Below are positions 1-7,630 of a DNA stretch of 64,000 nucleotides, one piece after another. The position numbers and the translations under genes are program-made. Origin of the DNA: Pseudooceanicola aestuarii (GTDB lineage Bacteria > Pseudomonadota > Alphaproteobacteria > Rhodobacterales > Rhodobacteraceae); NCBI RefSeq assembly GCF_010614805.1, contig NZ_JAAFZC010000004.1, forward strand, positions 62,001-126,000, read 5' to 3'. The notes beneath the pieces were generated by a model that saw only the letters and a list, made by a program, of their open reading frames with translations, searched no databases and was not told the DNA's origin. How positions within the stretch are numbered: position 1 is the stretch's first letter; every line of letters starts with the position of its first letter.

Positions 1-147
1 GTGGCCAATTTCCTGGACCGTTGCGCGATCAGCCTGCCGATGCGCAGCGACGGCCTGCCCACCGGTTTGATGCTGATGGGCGAAACCCTTGACGATCACC
101 GCATGTTCGCCATGGCGCGCAGCGTTGAACGCGTGTTGGAGGGCTGA
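1..147 (+). CDS. Amidase-family protein, C-terminal end (cut by window edge)
   Basis: The open frame entering from the left edge reads VANFLDRCAISLPM, then GLPTGLMLMG, and ends in RSVERVLEG followed by TGA. This is the usual end of an amidase-signature (GatA/AtzF-like) protein, where a segment like 'N..G.P.i..P.G....G.PvGlq..G' precedes a helix of the type 'R....e'. The catalytic Ser-Ser-Lys region lies outside the window, so neither substrate nor completeness can be judged. It is followed 28 bp later by the convergent end of a GntR regulator gene. An amidase beside an amide/amino-acid type ABC importer suggests uptake and hydrolysis of an amide, which is inference. Confidence 0.75.
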   Translation: MANFLDRCAISLPMRSDGLPTGLMLMGETLDDHRMFAMARSVERVLEG

Positions 148-175
148 GCGGATGCGCGGGCGGTTCGGGCGATCT

Positions 176-853
176 TCAGCGACGCATGACGCGATCGACG
201 ATGTTGCTTTGAAAGGCGGCGATATGTTCGCGCACCGCCTCCTCCGAGGCGTCGGCATCGCGATTGGCCAGCGCCTCGACGATCTTGCTGTGCTGGTCGA
301 CGACGCGGTCGTTATGTTCGGGCACCTGCAACGACAATGTCCAGAACCGCAGCGACCGGTCGTGCAGGTTCTCCAGCAATTCCGCCAGGATATCGTTGCC
401 CGCCGCCTCGCTGATCAGCTTGTGAAAGGCGCTGTCCAGGGAAATCAGCTGCTCCACCTCGCGGGCGGCGGCGGCTTTCTGCATCGCCTTGACGTTGTTG
501 CGCAGCGCCTTGACCTGTTTGTCCGTAATGCGTTGCGACGCCCAGCGGGCGGCGCGACATTCGTTCAACAGCCGGACCTCGATGATCTCGATCAGCACTT
601 CAAGGGAGACGGGGCTGACCACCACGCCCTTGCGGGGCATCACCTCGACCAGCCCGTCCAGCATCAGCCGGTCCACCGCCTGGATCACCGGGGTACGGCC
701 CAGCCCCATGTCCTGCGCCAAGGCAGCGACCGTCACCGCCTCGCCGGGTTTGAGGTCGCAGCTCAGGATGCGTTTTTTCAGCGCTTCATAGGCCTGCCCC
801 CGCAGGGACTCCCGTTTGCCGGGCTGCGCGGGGGGTTTTGACATGTTGCTCAT
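176..853 (-). CDS. GntR family transcriptional regulator, FadR/FCD subfamily
   Basis: A 225-residue protein of normal length for the family. Residues about 15-85 form a GntR winged helix-turn-helix (LRGQAYEALKKRIL, then GLGRTPVIQAVDRL). Residues about 95-215 form an all-helical FCD ligand domain. The usual FCD metal ligands appear to be present as D140, H144, H188 and H210, so a metal-bound carboxylate effector is likely. The gene is divergent from the Liv-type binding protein gene 309 bp away and convergent with the amidase. It therefore probably controls one or both; this is inferred from position. Confidence 0.9.
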   Translation of the reverse strand: MSNMSKPPAQPGKRESLRGQAYEALKKRILSCDLKPGEAVTVAALAQDMGLGRTPVIQAVDRLMLDGLVEVMPRKGVVVSPVSLEVLIEIIEVRLLNECRAARWASQRITDKQVKALRNNVKAMQKAAAAREVEQLISLDSAFHKLISEAAGNDILAELLENLHDRSLRFWTLSLQVPEHNDRVVDQHSKIVEALANRDADASEEAVREHIAAFQSNIVDRVMRR

Positions 854-1162
854 CTACTCAGAAAACACCGGAGTTCGTGAAGTATCAGGCGCATCTTCTG
901 CGCAGTGCAGACAGCATAGAACAACGGCGCCCAGACGCAATGCCCGGCCCCACCCGCACGCGGGAGGGCGCGGCCCTGTCCGGGCCGCGCGATCCGCACG
1001 CAGCCGCCCCTGCAAAAGCAGGCATTTGTAGCAACGACCGACACCACCCGCCGCACACCGGCCCGGCCACTTGACAAGCCCGAAATCTGAAGATCAGTCT
1101 AAAATATCACAAGAGTTTCAGATAACCCGAAACCCGTCCAAATCTCACAACAGGGGATCCAA
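854..1162. promoter_or_regulatory. Divergent promoter region between GntR gene and ABC importer
   Basis: This 309-bp gene-free stretch separates two divergent genes. A perfect 9-bp stem with a 5-nt loop (GCGCGGCCC / GGGCCGCGC) lies at 968-990 with no T-tract after it. A TTGACA hexamer is at 1071-1076, and a small palindrome CTGA-AGA-TCAG at 1087-1097 is a candidate GntR half-site pair. GTTTC/GAAAC inverted arms lie at 1115-1119 and 1129-1133. The rightward gene has a clear ribosome site (AGGGGA) just before ATG 1163. Operator roles are inferred. Confidence 0.5.
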
Positions 1163-2455
1163 ATGAACCATATTTTCCGCACCAGAACAGCTGCTTCCGC
1201 CCTCGCCCTTCTGGCGGCAGTAACCAGCGCACAGGCCCAGGACAAACCCGAAAGTCTGGACCTCGGCGTCTTCACCTTCCTGTCCGGCCCGGCCGCCGCC
1301 TATGGCATGCCCGGCCGCCAGGGCGCCGAGATCATGATCGAGAAGATCAACGCCGACGGCGGCATCAGCGGTGTTCCGGTCACCGCGACCTATGTCGATG
1401 AGGCCCAGGGTGCGGAGGGCGTGATCTCCGAATACCGCCGCATGGCCGACGGAGAAGCCGATTTCATGATCGCGGCCCTGTCCTCCGGCAATTGCCTGGC
1501 GCTGGCCCCGATTGCCGATCAGCTTAAGATGCCGACCATCGGCTGGAACTGCGACTCGCACCAGCTGTTCAAGGAACCGCATGACTATTACTACCGCCCG
1601 AACGGCAACACGATTGCCGAGTTCATGGCCTATACGCTCTATTTCCTGGAACAGAACCCCGACATCAGCCGGGTCGCCATCATCAACCCCGATTATTCCT
1701 TTGGCCATGACGCCGCCGAGATCGTGAAAGCCACGCTGGCCGCGATGAAGCCCGATGTGGAAATCGTTGCAGAGCTGTTCCCCAAACTGGGATCGGCCAC
1801 CTACCAGACCGAGATTTCGCGCCTCGCCGCCACCCGGCCCGATGTGATCTTCTCCAACCTCTGGGGCGGAGACCTGGAAAACTTCGTCCGTCAGGCCGCT
1901 CCGCGCGGTATCTTCCGGCAAAGCCAGGCAGTCCTGGCTCTGGGTGAAACGGTGCTGCAACGTTCGGACCTGCCCGAAGGCGTCGTGGTCGGCGTGCTGG
2001 GCGATGGCTGGTGGCGGTCCCCGGATGCGCAAAGCATCGGTGCCGCCAGCGATTTCGCCGCTGCCTATGCCGCCAAGTTCGACGAAGACCCGGTGTTCCC
2101 GGCCATCAAGATGGCCAACAGCCTGCTGGTCATGAAGGCCGGCTACGAGAAGGCCATCGCCGACAATGACGGCGCCTGGCCGACCGAGGAACAGCTGATT
2201 GCCGCGCTGGAGGGGATGACCGCGCAGACCCTCACCGGGGAAATGACCTTTCGCGAGGACAACGACGGCGTTGTCGACCAGGTGGTCGGCATGACCACGA
2301 TCGTGGAGGGCATCGACTACCCGGTGCTGGGCAACATGGTGCGCTATGACGGCGCCACGCTGCTGCCGCCCGCCGGCACCGATCCGATCGAATGGATCGG
2401 CACGCTGACGCCGGCCTTCCTTTCGGATCTGCCGAAACCGGGCAGCTACGAGTAA
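1163..2455 (+). CDS. ABC importer substrate-binding protein, Leu/Ile/Val-amide type (LivJ/AmiC-like)
   Basis: A 430-residue periplasmic protein with a Sec signal peptide (about residues 1-26, ending AQAQD). The mature part begins LDLGVFTFLSGPAAAYG, the entry typical of Peripla_BP_6 proteins that bind branched-chain amino acids, urea or amides. ATG 1163 follows an AGGGGA ribosome site. It is the first gene of a five-gene importer cluster; a 12-bp hairpin at 2471-2510 separates it from the permeases. The neighbouring amidase and GntR gene hint at an amide or nitrogenous acid as ligand. Specificity cannot be read from sequence. Confidence 0.92.
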   Translation: MNHIFRTRTAASALALLAAVTSAQAQDKPESLDLGVFTFLSGPAAAYGMPGRQGAEIMIEKINADGGISGVPVTATYVDEAQGAEGVISEYRRMADGEADFMIAALSSGNCLALAPIADQLKMPTIGWNCDSHQLFKEPHDYYYRPNGNTIAEFMAYTLYFLEQNPDISRVAIINPDYSFGHDAAEIVKATLAAMKPDVEIVAELFPKLGSATYQTEISRLAATRPDVIFSNLWGGDLENFVRQAAPRGIFRQSQAVLALGETVLQRSDLPEGVVVGVLGDGWWRSPDAQSIGAASDFAAAYAAKFDEDPVFPAIKMANSLLVMKAGYEKAIADNDGAWPTEEQLIAALEGMTAQTLTGEMTFREDNDGVVDQVVGMTTIVEGIDYPVLGNMVRYDGATLLPPAGTDPIEWIGTLTPAFLSDLPKPGSYE

Positions 2456-2470
2456 CCGCGCCTGCCGTCC

Positions 2471-2510
2471 GGCACCGCCGCCTCCTTTCTCTCCCGGTGG
2501 CGGCGGTGCC
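2471..2510 (+). other. Intercistronic GC-rich hairpin after the Liv-type binding protein gene
   Basis: Perfect 12-bp inverted repeat GGCACCGCCGCC (2471-2482) / GGCGGCGGTGCC (2499-2510) with a 16-nt loop and no T-run. It sits 15 bp after the binding-protein stop and 54 bp before the first permease. Such hairpins commonly protect the upstream mRNA end or partly terminate transcription, so that binding protein exceeds membrane components. That role is inferred. Confidence 0.75.
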
Positions 2511-2564
2511 CATCCTGTGACCGGCGCGTTCCCGCGCGCCCTGTATGACCGGACCTGACATCTG

Positions 2565-3458
2565 ATGGTTTTCATCCCCCTGATCGTAGATGCATTGGCC
2601 AATGCAGCCCTGATCTTCTTTGTCGCTGTCGGCCTGACGCTGGTGTTCAGCGTGTTGCGCATCCTGAATGTCGCCCATGGCAGTTTCTATTCCATCGGCG
2701 CCTACCTGGCCGCCAGTGCCGGGCTGTGGATCGTATCGGCGGGCGCGCCGGGTTGGCTGACCTTTCCGACGCTGCTGCTGTCGGCGATCTTCGTCGCGGT
2801 GCTGTTCGGCCCCGTGGTGGAACGCACGCTGATCCGCTGGACCTACGGCAAGAGCGAGGCAGTGCAGGTGCTGGTCACCTTTGCCCTGTTCCTGATCCTC
2901 GAAGACCTCCAGCGCATGGTGTTCGGCGTGCAATCCGTCTACCAGGACACGCCCATGACCATGCTCGGCGTGGTCGAGATCGGTGGGATCGTTTACCTGA
3001 ACTACCAGCTGCTGCTGATCGCGCTGGCGGTGTTCATGCTGATCGCGCTGAAGCTGTTCATCAGCTACTCGCGCACCGGCAAGTTGCTGTCCGCCGTCGT
3101 GGCCGACCGCGAAGTTTCTCAGGCCATGGGCATCGACACCAGCCGCATGTTCGTGATCGCCTTTTCCGTCGGTGTCTTCCTTGCGGCTCTGGGCGGGGCG
3201 CTGGCCACGCCGACATCGGGCGTCAGCCCCGGTCTGGGTGCCGACACCATGGTACTGGCCTTTGCCGTGGCCGCCATCGGCGGGCTGGGCCAGGTCGAAG
3301 GGGCGGCCATCGCCGCCATCATCGTCGCCTTTGCCAAGGTTCTGGCGATCTACTTTGCCCCGTCGCTTGATGCCGTGGCGCCCTACCTGGTGATGCTCGC
3401 CGTGCTGGTGGTGCGCCCCTACGGCCTTTTCGGCACCGAAACCGCGCGGAGGATCTGA
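2565..3458 (+). CDS. livH: Branched-chain-type ABC importer permease (LivH-like)
   Basis: A 297-residue hydrophobic protein with about eight membrane segments. It has the LivH hallmarks LTLVFSVLRILNVAHGSFYSIG near the N-terminus and GLGADTMVLAFAVAAIGGLG near residue 225. It forms the inner-membrane channel with the next gene product, whose ATG overlaps its stop by one base (TGATG). The symbol follows the family; the transported compound is unknown. Confidence 0.9.
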   Translation: MVFIPLIVDALANAALIFFVAVGLTLVFSVLRILNVAHGSFYSIGAYLAASAGLWIVSAGAPGWLTFPTLLLSAIFVAVLFGPVVERTLIRWTYGKSEAVQVLVTFALFLILEDLQRMVFGVQSVYQDTPMTMLGVVEIGGIVYLNYQLLLIALAVFMLIALKLFISYSRTGKLLSAVVADREVSQAMGIDTSRMFVIAFSVGVFLAALGGALATPTSGVSPGLGADTMVLAFAVAAIGGLGQVEGAAIAAIIVAFAKVLAIYFAPSLDAVAPYLVMLAVLVVRPYGLFGTETARRI

Positions 3459-4414
3459 TGACGCGTCGCACGATTTTCATGGTCGCAGGCCTGGCCCTTC
3501 TGGCTGCCGCGCCCATCCTGTTCCCATTCACGCAATTCGTCCTGACGATCGCCATCGCCAAGGGGTTCGCCGCGTTGGGCGTCGCGCTTCTGCTGCGGGC
3601 CGGGCTGATCTCGCTGGGCCACGCGATGTTCTACGCCATCGGCGCCTATGCGGCGGCCTTCCTGTCGGCGCGGTTGGGGATCACCGACATCTTTGCCATC
3701 CTCGTCTTCTCGGTCGCGATCTCCGCGCTGTCTGGCGTGCTGATCGGGCTGTTCCTGGTGCGCTACCGGGCGATCTTCTTCGCGATGCTGAACCTCGCGG
3801 TGTCGATGGTGGCCTATTCACTGGCCTCAAAGGCCTATGGCATCACCGGTGGCACCGACGGGTTGCGCGTCTCGGTCCCGACAATCCTGGGGATGAGCGT
3901 CGAGAAATCGAGCTTTGATGTCGTGCTCTACTACCTGGTCCTGGTCTTGATGGTCGGCGTCGGCATCCTGATGCATCGCTACATGCGCAGCCCGCTGGGC
4001 CATGCGTTGTCGGCGGTGCACAGCAACGAGATCCGGCTGGAATACCTGGGTGTGTCCGCCCGGTCCACCTTGCTGGCGGCCTATACGATTTCCGCCACGC
4101 TGGCCGGGATCGGCGGCGCCATCGCCGCGGTGTCCATCGGCCATGTCCTGCCGGAATTCGCCTTCTGGACGGAATCCGGGCACCTGGTCCTGACCGCCGT
4201 CCTGGGGGGCATCGCCGGGATCGCTGGGCCGTTCCTCGGCTCCATCTTCCTGGAACTGATCCACACATTCGCCGTCGGCTACGCCGCCGAAGCCTGGAAC
4301 ATGATCATCGGCATCGCGATGTTGGTCGTCATCTTCTTCCTGCCCCGCGGTCTGTTCGGACTGGTGGAGCGCATCACCGGCGGGAAATCCCGCAAAGGGG
4401 AGGCCAAGCTGTGA
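3458..4414 (+). CDS. livM: Branched-chain-type ABC importer permease (LivM-like)
   Basis: A 318-residue membrane protein with LivM-type motifs: RAGLISLGHAMFYAIGAYAAA near residue 50, and HLVLTAVLGGIAGIAGPFLGS followed by a C-terminal amphipathic region (FFLPRGLFGLVE). It starts at the ATG overlapping the LivH-like stop and ends overlapping the ATPase start by 4 bp (GTGA), indicating translational coupling. It is the second half of the permease heterodimer. Confidence 0.9.
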   Translation: MTRRTIFMVAGLALLAAAPILFPFTQFVLTIAIAKGFAALGVALLLRAGLISLGHAMFYAIGAYAAAFLSARLGITDIFAILVFSVAISALSGVLIGLFLVRYRAIFFAMLNLAVSMVAYSLASKAYGITGGTDGLRVSVPTILGMSVEKSSFDVVLYYLVLVLMVGVGILMHRYMRSPLGHALSAVHSNEIRLEYLGVSARSTLLAAYTISATLAGIGGAIAAVSIGHVLPEFAFWTESGHLVLTAVLGGIAGIAGPFLGSIFLELIHTFAVGYAAEAWNMIIGIAMLVVIFFLPRGLFGLVERITGGKSRKGEAKL

Positions 4415-5157
4415 CCAAGCCACTGCTGATTGCCCGCGATCTCGAAGTTGCCTTTGGCGGCGTGAAGGCCGCCGACGGGGTGAACCTGACCATCAATGAA
4501 GGTGAATTCGTCGCCATCATCGGCCCAAATGGATCGGGCAAGACGACGTTCCTGAACCTCTGTACCGGCTATGTCCGGCCGGTCGCCGGGGAGGTGCTGT
4601 TGAAGGACGTTCCGATCACCTCCCTTCCGCCGCGCCGGATCGCGCGGCAAGGGATCGCGCGGGCGTTCCAGATCCCGCAATTGTTCACCGATCAGACCGT
4701 GTTGGAGAACGTGATGCTGGCCATCGCGGCCCAACGCGGTATCTGGCAGGCGCTGAACCCGCTGGACCGGCCCGCCTATCGCAAGGAGGGGTTGGAGCTG
4801 CTGGACCTGCTGGGCCTGGCCGATCATGCCGAAACGCTGGCCGGAGCTCTGCCGGAGGGGTTGCGCAAACTGGCCGACGTTACCGTCGCCATGGCGCTGC
4901 AACCGCAATTGCTGCTGTTGGACGAACCGACCAGCGGCGTCTCCGCGCTGGAACGCTTCCCGCTGATGGAAACGCTGATGACCGCGATGCGCAGCCGCGG
5001 GATGACCGCCCTGTTCGTGGAGCATGACATGGAAATCGTGGAGAAATACGCGGATCGCGTGGTGGTCTGGGATGCAGGGCAGGTGCTGGCCGAAGGCCGG
5101 GCCGATGTGGTCATGAAAGACCCGCGTGTCCTGGAACGCGTGGTCGGAGTGGAATGA
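4411..5157 (+). CDS. livG: Branched-chain-type ABC importer ATPase (LivG-like)
   Basis: A 248-residue cytoplasmic ATPase starting at GTG 4411 (coupled to livM). Walker A is GPNGSGKTT at about residues 36-44, and Walker B is LLLLDEPTSG at about 170. The family's Q-rich insert GIARAFQIPQLF is present. The ABC signature is degenerate: the position expected to read LSYGQQR reads ALPEGLRKLADV. The subunit pairs with the next ATPase, which keeps a better signature, so one ATP site may be catalytically weak; that is inference. Confidence 0.9.
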   Translation: MTKPLLIARDLEVAFGGVKAADGVNLTINEGEFVAIIGPNGSGKTTFLNLCTGYVRPVAGEVLLKDVPITSLPPRRIARQGIARAFQIPQLFTDQTVLENVMLAIAAQRGIWQALNPLDRPAYRKEGLELLDLLGLADHAETLAGALPEGLRKLADVTVAMALQPQLLLLDEPTSGVSALERFPLMETLMTAMRSRGMTALFVEHDMEIVEKYADRVVVWDAGQVLAEGRADVVMKDPRVLERVVGVE

Positions 5158-5813
5158 TGCTGAAGATCGAGAACCTGTCTGTGGATATCGCCGGCGTGCA
5201 GGTGCTGCGCCAATTGGGCTTCGAATTGCGGGCCGGGGTCTGTACCGTGCTGGTCGGCCGCAACGGCGCCGGCAAGACGACGACCCTGCGGTCGATCATG
5301 GGGCTGCTGCCGCATCAATCGGGGCGGATCACTCTGGAAGGCACCGAGATCCAGGATCGGCCCAGCCATGACCGTGCGAAACTGGGCATCGGCTACGCTC
5401 CCGAAGACCGCCGCCTGATCGGCCATTTCAGCATCGAGGACAACATCCTGCTGCCTGCGGTCGCTCTGAAGATGCCGCGCGCGGAGCGGGAGAAGCGGCT
5501 GGCCCAGGTCTATGATTTCATGCCCGAACTGGTGAAGCTGAAGGCCAGGCCCGGCGGCGGCGTCTCGGGCGGGCAGGGCAAGATGGTCGCCCTGGGCCGT
5601 GCCTTGATGGTCGCGGACAAGGTGCTGTTTCTGGACGAACCGTTTCAGGGTCTCGCGCCGGCGCTGGCACTGGATTACGCGCGGACGCTGGCCCGCCTGC
5701 GCGATGTGAAGCCGGAGCTGTGCATGATGGTCACGGAATCCTCGCCCAAGCTGCTGGACAGCATCGCCGACGAAACCCTGATGATCGAACGCGGCGCGGT
5801 AGAGAGACGCTGA
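5154..5813 (+). CDS. livF: Branched-chain-type ABC importer ATPase (LivF-like)
   Basis: A 219-residue ATPase, slightly short for LivF (usually about 233). Walker A is GRNGAGKTT, the signature VSGGQGKMVALGRAL and Walker B VLFLDEPFQGLAP. GYAPEDRRLIGHFSIEDN is the LivF-typical stretch after the Q-loop. The ATG overlaps the previous stop by 4 bp, so all four permease/ATPase genes are translationally coupled. Its end faces the convergent purU gene 42 bp away; I see no convincing terminator between them. Confidence 0.9.
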   Translation: MMLKIENLSVDIAGVQVLRQLGFELRAGVCTVLVGRNGAGKTTTLRSIMGLLPHQSGRITLEGTEIQDRPSHDRAKLGIGYAPEDRRLIGHFSIEDNILLPAVALKMPRAEREKRLAQVYDFMPELVKLKARPGGGVSGGQGKMVALGRALMVADKVLFLDEPFQGLAPALALDYARTLARLRDVKPELCMMVTESSPKLLDSIADETLMIERGAVERR

Positions 5814-5855
5814 ACCGCGCCCCTCAGCCCTTGCCGCACCCGCGCTCCGCCAGGG

Positions 5856-6737
5856 TTACCCCATGCGATCCGAAGCGTAATCGCCCGGGCTGGCGGGAAA
5901 GACGACGGTCTTGTCCTTGTTGATGAACACCCGGTTCTGGGCATGGGCATGGACCGCCCGTGCCAGTACCTGGGCCTCTACGTCGCGGCCCAGGGACACG
6001 TAATCGGCCGCGCTTTGCGCATGGGTCACGCGGATGGTGTCCTGTTCGATAATCGGCCCTTCGTCCAGGTCGGCGGTGACGTAATGCGAGGTCGCGCCGA
6101 TCAGTTTCACGCCACGCTGAAACGCCTGGTTGTAGGGGTTCGCGCCCTTGAAACTGGGCAGGAACGAATGGTGGATGTTGATGATCCGCCCCGACATCTT
6201 CTGGCACAGCGCATCCGACAGGATCTGCATGTAGCGCGCCAGAACCACCAGTTCGGCGCCGGAATCGTCGACCACGCGCAGCAATTGCGCCTCCGCCTCG
6301 CTCTTGTTGTCCTTGGTCACCTTGATGTGATGGAAGGGCAGGTCATGGTTCACCACGACCTTCTGGTAGGTCATGTGGTTGGACACCACGCCCACGATCT
6401 CAACCGGCAGGGCGCCGATGCGCCAGCGGTACAGCAGGTCATTCAGGCAATGGCCGAAGTTCGACACCATCAACAGCACCTTCATGCGATCCTTGGTGTC
6501 GCGCATGTCCCATTGCATTTCGAACGGATCGGCGACGGCGGTGAACCCGGCCTTCAGATCCGCCAGATGGGCGCCCGTCTCGGGGACAAAGCAGATGCGG
6601 GCGAAAAACGTGCCGGTTTCGGTATCGTCGAACTGCGCGGCATCAATGATGTTGCCCCCCCGTTCGGCGATATAGCCGGTAACGGCGGCGACGATACCGC
6701 GGCGCGAGGTGCACTGCACAGTCAGGACACAGGTCAT
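5856..6737 (-). CDS. purU: Formyltetrahydrofolate deformylase
   Basis: A 293-residue protein converting 10-formyl-THF to THF and formate. An N-terminal ACT domain (about 1-75, CVLTVQCTSRRGIVAAVTGYI) precedes a formyltransferase-fold domain (about 85-285). The fold's conserved motifs are visible in INIHHSFLPSFKGANPY and in ATSHYVTADLDEGPII, which holds the usual His and Asp. I chose ATG 6737 over an upstream frame extension to 6770, because MTCVLTV is the family start and AGAGAG precedes it. No linked folate or glycine-cleavage gene is visible, so it looks like a stand-alone C1-balancing gene. Confidence 0.95.
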   Translation of the reverse strand: MTCVLTVQCTSRRGIVAAVTGYIAERGGNIIDAAQFDDTETGTFFARICFVPETGAHLADLKAGFTAVADPFEMQWDMRDTKDRMKVLLMVSNFGHCLNDLLYRWRIGALPVEIVGVVSNHMTYQKVVVNHDLPFHHIKVTKDNKSEAEAQLLRVVDDSGAELVVLARYMQILSDALCQKMSGRIINIHHSFLPSFKGANPYNQAFQRGVKLIGATSHYVTADLDEGPIIEQDTIRVTHAQSAADYVSLGRDVEAQVLARAVHAHAQNRVFINKDKTVVFPASPGDYASDRMG

Positions 6738-7204
6738 TCGGGTACTCTCTGTTGGGTTTGGTCGGATCACGCGGGCGGGCCGGGGGCCGCCCCCCGTCCT
6801 AGAGCGCGTCCGCCCCCTTTGCCAGTTGCCAAGCGACCCTTGGCGGCCCTGAACCGGCGACGATGGTTCCGATGCTGCGGCTTCGGGCGCCTATCGGTTA
6901 CATCGGGGCGTGCCGAACGATGAAGGATAGCGCCGTTTCAGACAAAGGTTAACATAATGTGGATTAGCCGTGATGTGGTTTTGGCGGGGGCGCGCGCTAA
7001 ACTGAAATGCGACTTTTGAATCGTGACGGGATGTTAGGAGCTGAACGGGCATCCTGACTGAAACGCAGAACCGTTGGAAACCCCCGCCCGTGGGGGTTCC
7101 GAGGGGTGAAAGGTCAGGCCCCCGCATGCCCTCGCCTGCCCCCGCCGGCGCATCCGGCGAGAGGCGCGCTACTGCCCCGCTCCGCCGGCGCGGGCGCGGT
7201 CCGC
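6738..7204. other. Gene-free stretch between purU and glcG
   Basis: 467 bp with no credible coding frame. It holds a GC-rich hairpin at 7076-7100, a locally AT-richer segment at about 6945-6980 (GTTAACATAATG) that could carry the purU promoter on the minus strand, and CGCCGG/CCGGCG repeats at about 7150-7165. I looked for a riboswitch-like fold upstream of purU and could not support one. Confidence 0.4.
7076..7100 (-). terminator. Hairpin downstream of glcG, possible terminator
   Basis: GGAAACCCCC (7076-7085) and GGGGGTTCC (7092-7100) pair over nine positions with one bulged A and a 6-nt loop. It lies about 105 bp beyond the glcG stop on the minus strand. There is no T-tract, so an intrinsic terminator is only tentative; it may instead stabilise a 3' end. 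Confidence 0.4.
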
Positions 7205-7627
7205 TCAAAGCGTGGCAAGGAACGCGTCGATGCCGGCCTGGGCGACTTGCATGTCCTCTGCGGGTGTGCCCGAGCTGATACCGATGCCGCCCACCACTTC
7301 GCCCTCGACCACCACGGGCAGGCCGCCGCCGACGACCATCAAGCGGCCACCGATGGCGGAGGCGATGCCATAGGCGGGCGCGCCGGGCTGGCTGGCCTTG
7401 CCGTATTCATGGGTCGCCTTCTTCGCGGCCGACGCGGTAAAGCTCTTGTCGATGGCGATCGTGGTGCTGGTCACCTTTCCGCCTTCCATCCGCTCAAAGG
7501 CGATCAGGTTGCCGCTTTCGTCGGTGATGGCGATGCACATCGGCACGCCGATCTCCTCGGCCTTGGTACGGGCGCCGGCAATCAATGTGCGGGCATCGGT
7601 CAGGTCAAGTCGTCTGAGAGTGATCAT
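7205..7627 (-). CDS. glcG: GlcG/HbpS family protein (DUF336)
   Basis: A 140-residue protein of typical length. It has the family pattern CIAITDESGNLIAFERMEG, a central SFTASAAKKATHEYG and a C-terminal VGGIGISSGTPAEDMQVAQAGI. The biochemical role of GlcG is not settled; homologues occur in glycolate/glyoxylate operons, and some relatives bind haem or cobalamin-like cofactors. It starts only 3 bp after malate synthase G and is surely cotranscribed with it, supporting a glyoxylate-linked function. Confidence 0.85.
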   Translation of the reverse strand: MITLRRLDLTDARTLIAGARTKAEEIGVPMCIAITDESGNLIAFERMEGGKVTSTTIAIDKSFTASAAKKATHEYGKASQPGAPAYGIASAIGGRLMVVGGGLPVVVEGEVVGGIGISSGTPAEDMQVAQAGIDAFLATL

Positions 7628-7630
7628 GGG

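Noticed and set aside
6738..7204. Possible riboswitch or small RNA upstream of purU
   Set aside because: I could not match the region to any RNA family pattern; only generic hairpins are visible.
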